The notes under the pieces: model-generated
Told to the model about the DNA's origin: nothing
Seen by the model: the letters and a program-made list of their open reading frames with translations, nothing else
The model's database searches: none
Made by a program: the position numbers and the translations under genes
Assembly: GCA_036939975.1 (NCBI GenBank)
Contig: JALLPB010000813.1
Span: forward strand, 1-12,771
From: Cyclostephanos tholiformis
Taxonomy: Eukaryota > Bacillariophyta > Thalassiosirophyceae > Thalassiosirales > Thalassiosiraceae
Direction: 5' to 3'
Length of the DNA: 12,771 nt
Shown here: positions 1 through 7,144 of the stretch, in pieces
Layout of the letters: each line of letters begins with the position of its first letter
How positions within the stretch are numbered: the first letter of the stretch is position 1

Positions 1-1
1 G

Positions 2-328
2 TTCGTGTATAGGGCGGATATTACGTGGGAAAATATAAGGAACTCGGATAGTAAAGATGAACGGATGAAATACTGTCCTAGTTGGGTGGCGCCGAAGCAG
101 AAGGGGCGCCCCAAGAAGGAAGTGCGAAAATTGGGGGTCGCGGACCATGTTCAGCAGGCTGCTGCGAAGAGACGTCGCAAGAACAAACCTGTCGCGGTGC
201 CCGATGCTATTGTAGAGGAGGTAGACGAGGACGACGCAGAGATCGCAAGGCACGATAACAAGATGATACTAATGGAGGATATGATAGACCCGGAGGACAC
301 AAAGGACGGTGAGATTGGTAGCGCTTAG
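2..328 (+). CDS. C-terminal end of a transposase-like protein (partial, runs off the left edge)
   Basis: The frame is open from the first complete codon at the left edge to TAG at 326-328, so this is the tail of a longer protein; no genuine ATG start is visible. The 108 visible residues contain a Cys-Pro-Ser-Trp motif, then a basic GRPKK patch (an AT-hook-like motif), a run of Arg/Lys that could be a nuclear localisation signal, and an acidic C-terminus (EEVDEDDAEI). From memory, a Cys-Pro...GRPKK tail follows the SWIM-type zinc finger of MULE-family transposases; the catalytic core would lie outside the window, so this is a weak family call. It converges on the acidic hypothetical gene at 448-1287 with about 119 bp between the stop codons. 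It could equally be another DNA-binding nuclear protein. Confidence 0.45.
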   Translation, partial: FVYRADITWENIRNSDSKDERMKYCPSWVAPKQKGRPKKEVRKLGVADHVQQAAAKRRRKNKPVAVPDAIVEEVDEDDAEIARHDNKMILMEDMIDPEDTKDGEIGSA

Positions 329-447
329 GTTAGGGGTAGAAAATGGTAGCAAATACTCGGGGTTTGTATTATGTCATCGTTGCCGTAGGTAGTTATTTGT
401 TTAGGTTTTACAATTCGAATTAGAATTAACGATATCTACTACTTTAT

Positions 448-1287
448 TTAAGTCTTAGTGGGCTTTGCGTTGCGCTTACGAGGAGGTGATTCCCTAGCCG
501 CCACACTTTCCTTCAATTGTTGAATCTTAACGTTGAGTGCGTCTACTTTCTCGTTGACATCCTTCGTCTTCCAAGCAGACCACTCATCTAACTTATTGTA
601 GGGATTTTTTCGATTGGGGCTATGAGTCATCCTCTGGAGGATTACGAGATCTGACACGAGATTCTGGCGAAGGGACTTAATCTTGTATTCCCACTTCGCG
701 ATCTGACGGGCATCTTCATCGTCGCCAAAGTCGTCATCATCACCGTCATTAGCGTTATCGTCGTCGTCCTTGTCGTCTTTGTTGTCCATGTCCGAGTAGA
801 AACAGACGTCATCCGAATCATGCTCCTCAGACTCTTCGCCGGAGTCCGAAAGATCGTCGATGTTAATGGATGCTTCCTCCAGATCCCACTGCTCCTCCTC
901 TTCGACAGTCAGGCCCACTTCAATGCAACGGCGCTCTATCCGATTGTGATATAGGAGCATGATCTTATCAATAGTCTCCTGCGGAAGCGGCTTATCATGT
1001 TTGTTGTAATACTCATCACCATACCCATCAATAACATCGGTTGCCATCTGATAGATCTTCTGAATGCGACGACGGAGACGAACACGAGTGAGATCCGAAA
1101 TAAAACGACGAGACTTGGTCTCACGGTCTTTATCGTGCTCGCGCTGCATTGGTGAAGGAAGAGGCGCTGTAGATTTAGAACTGGCGGAAGGAGGGGCAAT
1201 AGGGACGATTGGTTTCCGCTTGGGGGGTGAGGGTAGGGGGGGGGTATCGGGATCTTTGTGATCCAACATACTTCGAGTCCTAACCAT
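448..1287 (-). CDS. Hypothetical acidic coiled-coil protein
   Basis: I do not recognise this protein. Counting from the ATG at 1287 it has 279 residues. Order along the chain: a proline/basic-rich start (PLPSPPKRKP), a basic stretch with several Arg pairs (RVRLRRRIQK), a mixed helical part, a very acidic serine/aspartate tract (about residues 145-195), then two predicted helices with coiled-coil character (YKIKSLRQNL and VDALNVKIQQLKESV) and a basic tail (PPRKRNAKPTK). The frame is open 36 codons further upstream to 1395, but that extension is Cys/Val-rich and overlaps the repeat-rich flank, so the MVRTRS start is preferred. Its convergent position beside a transposase-like tail recalls two-gene DNA transposons, where an accessory gene faces the transposase; that is inference only. 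An independent host gene is equally possible. Confidence 0.5.
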   Translation of the reverse strand: MVRTRSMLDHKDPDTPPLPSPPKRKPIVPIAPPSASSKSTAPLPSPMQREHDKDRETKSRRFISDLTRVRLRRRIQKIYQMATDVIDGYGDEYYNKHDKPLPQETIDKIMLLYHNRIERRCIEVGLTVEEEEQWDLEEASINIDDLSDSGEESEEHDSDDVCFYSDMDNKDDKDDDDNANDGDDDDFGDDEDARQIAKWEYKIKSLRQNLVSDLVILQRMTHSPNRKNPYNKLDEWSAWKTKDVNEKVDALNVKIQQLKESVAARESPPRKRNAKPTKT

Positions 1288-1374
1288 TCTCTTCGCCGAA
1301 GTGGTGCAAACGGACAAAACTACCATATGAATGGAAGAAACTGTGCATGTGAGGTGCTCGTCAGGAACAAAAAG

Positions 1375-1890
1375 ATGGCAGCAATGTAATAGCAATGATT
1401 AAAAATGCATCGTGAGGCAATAAGAATATTCATACTACACAGGAGGTAATATCAATGATTACTTATGGCGGGGCAGTCACGATGAGGTGTATATTCGGGG
1501 TGAGGTAATGGGAATGAAAAGAAGCAAAGGTATGGAGAATTATGATGAAACATCGAGTGAGGCAATGGGAATTAATATTTTAACCGGTACGCAATAGGAA
1601 ATATTTTTTTTACAGCGGGAGGCATTGGAAATGATTAATTACGGCGAGGCAGTCACGATGAGGTGTATATTCTGAGTTAGGCAGTGGGAATGAATATCGA
1701 ACCAAAGGGGAGGTATTGAGAATGATTATCAAAAATCGAGCGAGGCAAAGAGAATAAAATTATTTATAGGGAGGCAGTAGGAATTCAATTTTTTCAGAGG
1801 GAGGTAGTGCAAAGTATTAATGTATTCAGTGAGGCAGTGACAATGACAGCATGATACGGGGAGGCAGGGAATAGAGTATTACGACGTTTT
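1375..1890. repeat. Degenerate nested tandem repeat (about 30 bp sub-unit, about 176-182 bp higher-order unit)
   Basis: A purine-rich motif close to GAGGCAGTGGGAATGATTAT recurs about every 25-35 bp. A higher-order period is also visible. A 25-bp string beginning GGCAGTCACGATGAGG is identical at 1472-1496 and 1648-1672, 176 bp apart, and its flanks align in the same order. A third, more diverged unit starts at 1801 (182 bp after the second unit start at 1619). The end of an earlier unit reaches about 1375, in the region just upstream of the 448-1287 gene. It may be an old minisatellite or the terminal or subterminal repeat of a transposon. Confidence 0.75.
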
Positions 1891-2490
1891 TTGGCGATGA
1901 GGAAGAAAGAATGTAGGGTTAACAAAGCCGGGCTTTCTCGAAAAAACACACAAAGACACGCCAACTTGAAGTTTCATGAAAAACGAGGCAATGATCATTG
2001 AAAAAACGTGGCGAGACAGGGAGGATTGAGGGGGGTATGGTACCAAAGAGGGGTATTTTCCAGTTTTTCCCTTAAAGGTAATTGTGTAGAATTAGACGAG
2101 ATATTGATAAAAATTATCTAAGATTTCCTGGCTGTCCCTTAAACCCCGGTGGGTATGGTAGTTGCATACCTAGGTAGATTATTACAAATGATAACAAACG
2201 ACCTTAGACTTACTTCCGAGCTGAAGGCCCTATCGGCTTGTACTATTTATTTTTCTGACAAATGGCTTTTTTAGCATGTGTTGCTTATGGGTTAATATAT
2301 AATAAGCTCCCTGAAAAGTTGGGGCTGTTGTGTGTTTCGACGAAAACCAGTAGTATTCACAACGGCCACACAAAACTCTATTAGTAAAATTGGTCAATTG
2401 GATAGCCTGAATATTATTATTTTTTGACAACCAGAACAGCACTTCTACGATCACCGGTATGGTAAGTAGGTAACGCGATTATAATACACC
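1891..2490. other. A+T-rich intergenic region without a supported gene
   Basis: No gene is supported here. Scattered GAGGCA-like motifs continue to about 2020. The 9-mer GGTATGGTA occurs at 2034-2042, 2152-2160 and 2456-2464, and the middle copy forms a GGTATG/CATACC inverted repeat with a 7-nt spacer. A 74-codon open frame on the minus strand (2230-2454) has a CxxC pair but no recognisable domain and is not called. The last part is the presumed upstream region of the gene at 2491; a stop codon lies in that frame at 2482-2484. Confidence 0.5.
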
Positions 2491-3839
2491 ATGCCGATTC
2501 GAAATGTCCTAACGCGAGAAGTAGGACGATCGCCAGGCGACAAGGAGAGGCCACGGCGGCGGGTCGGCCAGGGCCAGGGCGAGGGGGAGGGGGACGGCCT
2601 CGCGTACTACATGCTGCGCGGATCGGCGGCGGCAACATCCGACGGTGATGAGGGGGAGGCGGGTCCCTCCCAACTGACTGGCCTGAGCGCGTACTCGCTG
2701 TCCCCCCCCGACCCTCCTCCCGGCCCGACCTTGACCGGCCTCATCGTCTACTCGCTGCCGACTCGGCCGGCCGATGTCGACCCCTCCCATTTCGATCACG
2801 AGGTCGTCTCCGAGGAGAAGGATTACACCGCCCACGCCGCCGCCACCGCCGCCACCGCCACCACCGCCACCACCCAGTACGCCACGAACTCCACCGATCC
2901 CGACCCGTCGTCCCCATCGCGTGTCGTGTCCCCCCGTATGAACGTTACCCACCTCCGCGATGGCGGGAATTTTGACGTATTCAGCCTCGAGGAAATACAC
3001 GAAAAGTCCTCAATCGAGAAGGATGGGATCAATCAGGAGAATCCGACGCGGTGGCTCCCCACGGACGACGAGGTCGAGGGTGCGCCCCGAGTTCCGGACG
3101 GAGACGAGGAGGGCGCCATCGATTGCGAGACGAACGACGGATCATTCGGTTATTCCGGGGATTACGGTGGAGTGCAGGTGCGGTACCAGTACGAGATCAC
3201 CGAGGACGTTACCAAGAGCGAGACGGGATTGACGGAGATATTGCCCGCGGTCGAGAGGAGGATCACGGAATTAATATTGCCGGTCTTCTTCGGTGAGGAG
3301 TGTCTCGATAAGGGGGACGGGCGGGTGCGGAGGAAAGGGTGGAGGGGACTACGGGCGCCGACGGGGGATGGAAGGAGGAGACTTACGAAGGTTGTGGGGA
3401 TCGATTCGCGCCCGGATGACTTTCCCCTTTGGGATCAGGGTGAGTGAAACGAGGGCATCGTACATCGCCTCCCGTTCAAAAATTCGTCCCGTCTTTTATC
3501 ACACTTGCATGTCTTTTCATTCTACCACCTCGTGCCCCCCTCTATCCCACTCCTCCCCGTCCGAAAATAAATAATAAATAAAAGAATGCGAATTCCCAAT
3601 ACCTCACGTCAACGGTCGATGTTACGTCATCGAGGGCGCGATGACTCTATACTTCCCGCCAAATCACGACGTCGACATGCTCGTGACGGGAGCACAGCTT
3701 TCGACTCTCAACGCGCTGCGGGAGGGGATGGACTATAGCCACATCGTGCAGTCCCACCCGGCGATACTGAAGCTCAAGTTTTTAGAATCAAGTTACTCGC
3801 TCAGGGCGGTTATTTCTCCCGAATTGCAGATGGCAAGTA

Positions 3840-3873
<34 letters not shown>

Positions 3874-5417
3874 TGATCGCCATGATTGTGATCATATTGT
3901 TGCTCCTGATCTGTCTCGTTTGCGTCTCCCTTGCTTGGAGGAGACGCGAAGCCAAGAAGAAGATGGAGGCCGAGAAGGCTGAGAAAAAGAGGAAGAGGAA
4001 AAAGAAGGCCTCGTCTGACACTGATAATGACGACGACGAAGACGCCAGTAGGGAAAGGTCGAAGCCGAGCAAGTCATCATCAAGCCGCGTGAGTAAGGAT
4101 AGCACCAGGGCGTTCTCCGACATGGTCGCTCCCTCCTCCCTTCAGCTCATTAAAGATCTTAAGAGAGCGGCGGAGATGATGGCTGGCGATGACGCGGGGT
4201 CGGAGTCATCATCCGTTAAAGGTCCAAGGAGGGATCGCAAGAAGAAGAAGAAGAACAATCGCAAGACGAAGAAGGATCGCAAGAAGAGGAAGAAGAAGAA
4301 GAAGAAGGAGAAGAAGAACAGAAAGGCTTCGTCCGCTGCTGCGGTCCGACGCAATAGCGCCCGTGGGGTCGACCCTGACAATGACAACACAGACACGGAC
4401 AACACCGACACGGACAACACTACTAAAGAGATCACTACTGCCAGCTCCTCCACCAGCAATGGCAGTGCGGCGTTGTCGGACAGTGACTCCAGCCATAGCA
4501 GTACTACAAGCAGTGATCGTGGGAGTGCCACGGAGGGAAGTACCTCCACAAGCACCAGAGACAGGACTAGGAGCACTAACAGCACCAGCGACGAGGATAA
4601 GGGAACCACGAGCACGAGCACGAGCGACGATGACGGCAACGACAGCACCACGACAAGCACAAGCGACTCAGAAGATGACAAAGATGAGAGTGATGAATAC
4701 GATGAGTTTGCCCCATTACCCGGCAGCATGGTGTCACATTCGAACTTCATGAACCAACGGCGTGACCTGCGACAACAGCGTCGTCTGCAGGGACGGGGAG
4801 GGGGACAAGGACTCGGAGGGGGGCGTGGGGGGCTTGCCGCCCACATGACAAAGAACAACAATCTTGTTATCTCCGGAGCCGTGGAAGGCGACGACAACGC
4901 CTCCGAGGTTACTGGGGTGACGGGCGTGCACTCTCTAGCAAGTGTTGCTACTGCTCAAGTTAAGAATAAGACCTTTAGTAGACCCTTGTCCGGATTCTTC
5001 GGCGCTGGCGACGACGCAAGCGTCATGACGGGCATATCGGCAGCGACTCGCCCGATGTCGAACGCGCGTAGGTCGTTCAGCCTTACGGAGACGCTCACTA
5101 AACGTGGGTCATTTAACTCCACCGATACACCCTCTGGTATGTCGAAAAACTCCACCGATACGCCCTCTGGTGTGTCGAAAAATTCCGGCGATACTCCCTC
5201 TGGTCGTGTGTCGAGAAACTCTGGAAATACACCCTCTGATAGGTCGAAAAACTCCACCGATACGCCCTCTGGTGTGTCGAAAAATTCCGGCGATACGCCC
5301 TCTGGTCGTATGTCGAAAAACTCCGGCGATACGCCCTCTGGTAGGTCAAAAAACTCCACCGAGGCCCCCACGCAGCTCGGCAATTCTTTGAGAAATTTGC
5401 CGACCTTTTCCGAGTGA
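2491..5417 (+). CDS. Single-pass membrane protein with a low-complexity Lys/Ser/Thr tail (two exons, frame broken by poly-G)
   Basis: Probable exons are 2491-3439 and 3585-5417, about 926 residues once one base of slippage in the G-run at 3840-3872 is allowed for. Residues 1-225 are low-complexity, with a short internal duplication (LTGLSAYSLS, LTGLIVYSLP). Residues 226-385 form a compact domain (VQVRYQYEIT, then LPAVERRITELILPVFF, Cys, VVGIDSRPDD, CEFPIP, CYVIEGAMTLYF) resembling, from memory, extracellular domains of diatom membrane proteins. A Gly-run precedes a membrane helix (about 413-434, MIAMIVIILLLLICLVC), followed at once by RRREAKKK, suggesting a cytoplasmic C-terminus. The tail holds a poly-Lys block, Asp/Thr repeats, Ser/Thr tracts and a tandem NS(T/G)DTPSG repeat. 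No N-terminal signal peptide is seen, which is odd for this topology. Function is unknown. The alternative is two adjacent genes. Confidence 0.6.
3440..3584 (+). other. Intron of the membrane-protein gene (145 bp)
   Basis: The donor CAG-G/GTGAGT starts at 3440 and the acceptor AAAAG ends at 3584. Splicing joins phase 1: G from exon 1 plus AA from exon 2 gives Glu, and translation continues CEFPIPHVNGRCYVIEGAM in the frame of the downstream ORF. Without splicing, translation stops at TGA 3445-3447, inside the donor. The restored segment fits the conserved-looking ectodomain on both sides. Confidence 0.7.
3840..3872 (+). repeat. 33-nt poly-G homopolymer interrupting the reading frame
   Basis: An unbroken run of 33 G encodes poly-Gly immediately before the transmembrane segment. 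The upstream frame (ectodomain, 3641 onward) and the downstream frame (membrane helix from 3873) differ by one base. A tract of 32 or 35 G would connect them. The length may be mis-sequenced or mis-assembled, or truly variable. Confidence 0.95.
5114..5370 (+). repeat. Tandem coding repeat, about 33-36 bp units (KNS[T/G]DTPSG)
   Basis: Seven to eight units with the consensus K/R-N-S-T/G-D-T-P-S-G followed by MS, VS, RS, RMS or RVS are arranged head to tail near the C-terminus of the membrane protein. Alternate units share Thr or Gly at the fourth position and also share nucleotide variants, suggesting duplication of two-unit blocks. Each unit offers Ser/Thr-Pro sites that could be phosphorylated; this is inference. 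Confidence 0.85.
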
Positions 5418-6088
5418 TGGAGTTAGTTCGACCAGTCTTCGTAGTGGATGGATGCATCGTTTTCAAAGTTCATTGACACCAGTGGTGTTTTGCTATAATA
5501 TTCATAGACTTGTATTCCTAGAATCCATTATTGAGGTTCAAACTATTAAACCGATGTAGATTTTTTCCTTGGCTTCTGATCCCATCAACCGAGTGATGGG
5601 CAAATGAGGTGCTGCTCAATAGCTCGGCTCTTTATCACACTCTCAGCTCACAACAAAAAACAAAAAAGGTATCACCAAGGACTAAATTAGATGTGATCTT
5701 GTTCCATCCTGTTTCCTTTTTACGGATGATGAAGCAAACTGGTCGAAGAACTAGAGGGCCAGTAGCAGAAAACGCTAACGATACGATGGGACGTAGCTGT
5801 ACGATTATTTGATCATAAAACTGTACTTTGTGTCGTTATTCCTCATGATGTCAAACATATACGTATAAAGAGATGCTGGCGAAATTCAGTCAGGATTTTG
5901 CATGTCATGGATGTATATAAAAGGAGCGAACAAACATCCCCCCTCCGGGCGAGTGGCATCTACACAGCCATGCACGAAGCACTCGATCGTGCACTCGCAA
6001 TTTCACAACCTGATGGGGAGGGGTGGAAGTTGGGGGCCGGGGCGTCCCAATATGACTATATATATACACACACGTAACGCGGAGGATT
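5418..6088. other. Intergenic region between membrane protein and TBCA genes
   Basis: No supported protein gene. The 11-mer CCGAGTGATGG at 5410-5420 (over the upstream stop codon) recurs at 5589-5599. A strong TATA-box match lies at 5914-5923, a 7-bp hairpin at 5971-5993, and a short alternating purine/pyrimidine tract (TATATATATACACACAC) at about 6057-6074. The right part should contain the 3' untranslated region of the minus-strand TBCA gene. Short open frames here overlap antisense to TBCA and look spurious. Confidence 0.5.
5914..5923 (+). promoter_or_regulatory. Candidate TATA box (TATATAAAAG)
   Basis: This is a near-perfect TATA-box match on the plus strand, 48 bp before a small hairpin (TGCACGA, 9-nt loop, TCGTGCA; 5971-5993). 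No convincing plus-strand coding gene follows; a transcript from here would run antisense into TBCA. It may be a chance match in A+T-rich DNA. Confidence 0.35.
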
Positions 6089-6273
6089 TCAGAATTCCTC
6101 CCCCTCCGCGAGATCGTCCACCGCCGTCGTCTCGAAATCCCCACCCTCGTCGTCTACGACGCTCGCATCCCCCCCCCCCTCCTCGTCCAATACGCTCCCC
6201 GCCAATATCTTGCGCGCCTCTTCCATCCACTCGCACGTCATCAGATCATCGAGAGCATCCCTCCCTCCTCCCC

Positions 6274-6318
<45 letters not shown>

Positions 6319-6858
6319 CCCTCCCCCTCCTCCCCTTCCTCATAAGCATCGATACGTATTCCCTCAAATCCGCCAACGCATCGTCGCGACGGCGCGCGCT
6401 ATCCGGTAACATCATGTGACTTTCCGATAGCACCTCCCGAAATTTCTTTATGTCGTGCTTGTCGTATCCACCATCGTTAATCATCCTCTCGAGTTTCGAT
6501 TCGTTCTCTACGACCTCGTCCTCGTAGTAGGCGGCCTCCTTGACCAGTCTTATTATTATTATTATCATTTATTTTTGTTTTCGTGTTTTCATTTTGTTCG
6601 TTTACGTTAGTAGGCGAATGCATCGCGACCGCGAGGGGAAAGGAATAGGATGAACAAGAGAACGGGTTCGAGTCGATGGGGCAAATAACGCAAAGGGGGC
6701 CACGGTTCGGCTGGCCAATGACCAATGACGTATCGTTTCGAGAAATAGAGGGAACGAAAACGAGGCATGGAGCAATATCTCGGCACATACCTCTGACAGG
6801 CCTTCACCTTGATCATGAGCTGCTTCTTGGGGTCCGGTTTCGCTTTGTTTCGAGGCAT
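6089..6858 (-). CDS. TBCA: Tubulin-binding cofactor A (two exons) with poly-Asp/poly-Gly insertion
   Basis: Exons run 6858-6791 and 6548-6089 on the minus strand, giving 175 residues. TBCA is a small three-helix chaperone that captures beta-tubulin during alpha/beta-tubulin assembly in the cytosol. Exon 1 encodes the first-helix start (KKQLMIKVKACQR) and exon 2 continues with LVKEAAYYEDEVVENESKL and the second helix (YDKHDIKKFREVLSESHMMLPDSARR), matching the family pattern of a Lys-rich helix, then LxESxMMxPD. TBCA is usually about 110 residues. Here about 24 residues, including 13 Asp and 5 Gly, separate helix 2 from a recognisable helix 3 (LDDLMTCEWMEEARKIL), and an acidic tail of about 37 residues follows. 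The Asp run is encoded by 13 pure GAT codons. It is divergent from the transglutaminase-like gene. The fold assignment is firm; whether the insertion stays in the mature protein is less certain. Confidence 0.88.
6278..6316 (-). repeat. (ATC/GAT)13 trinucleotide repeat
   Basis: Thirteen uninterrupted ATC units on the plus strand encode 13 consecutive Asp residues of TBCA on the minus strand. A pure microsatellite inside a conserved chaperone is a likely site of length variation; in-frame changes would be tolerated in the loop between helices 2 and 3. Confidence 0.95.
6549..6790 (-). other. Intron of the TBCA gene (242 bp)
   Basis: On the minus strand the donor CAGAG/GTATGT begins at 6790 and the acceptor AATAAG ends at 6549. 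Joining AG with A restores Arg23 and gives the expected family continuation ACQR-LVKEAAYYE. The intron contains two tandem CCAATGA copies and a TGACGTA on the opposite strand (6715-6732). Confidence 0.85.
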
Positions 6859-7144
6859 GACTGATGACGATTGTGCGACGGCAAACTGACATTTTTTTTT
6901 TCTTTCCTCTCCGGGCGGGGACAAAAAAGGAGGACAGAGGATGGAGCGGTGGTGTACCATAGGAGGGAATCGCTAATAGGTGGTAATATGGTAGTTGGGA
7001 GCCGGACGGACGGAGGAGATAGAGGATGGAGGTCCTTCAGGTCCCCCGCCAAATATTTATAAGGCTATTTATAATTCTGCATGCTCTTGAAGAGGAAGAG
7101 ACAGAAGAAAAAATATCCCTGTACACGAAGAAAGGGAGAAGAGT
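6859..7144. promoter_or_regulatory. Shared upstream region of divergent TBCA and transglutaminase-like genes
   Basis: The two start codons lie 286 bp apart, facing away from each other, so both promoters must lie here or in flanking transcribed DNA. A TATA-like TATTTATAAG at 7054-7063 lies 82 bp before the 7145 ATG. On the TBCA side an out-of-frame ATG at 6892 precedes the TBCA start by 34 bp and could act as an upstream start if it is transcribed. A T/C-rich tract (minus-strand poly-A) covers 6891-6907. Confidence 0.5.
7054..7063 (+). promoter_or_regulatory. TATA-like element of the transglutaminase-like gene
   Basis: TATTTATAAG sits 82 bp before the proposed start codon. A start site about 30 bp downstream would exclude the out-of-frame ATG at 7081 and make the ATG at 7145 the first one in the message, which supports the chosen start. 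Confidence 0.45.

Noticed and set aside
1926..1940. AAAGCC-G-GGCTTT palindrome
   Set aside because: The one-base centre is too tight for a hairpin, and a single short palindrome is not significant on its own.
2230..2454. 74-codon minus-strand ORF with a CxxC pair
   Set aside because: Short, in A+T-rich DNA, with no recognisable domain or supporting context.
2509..3000. 163-codon minus-strand ORF opposite the membrane-protein gene
   Set aside because: It consists of Gly/Val/Arg runs that are the complement of Pro/Ala/Thr-rich codons; the plus strand has a spliced, domain-bearing frame.
4142..4897. 251-codon minus-strand ORF rich in Leu, Ser, Phe
   Set aside because: It is a shadow of the Ser/Thr/Lys-coding tail on the plus strand; its apparent hydrophobic stretches are the complement of poly-Lys and poly-Asp codons.
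5902..6345. 147-codon plus-strand ORF starting near the TATA box, His-rich end
   Set aside because: Its second half is the exact antisense of TBCA exon 2 (the His run is the complement of the GAT repeat) and the first half has no recognisable domain.
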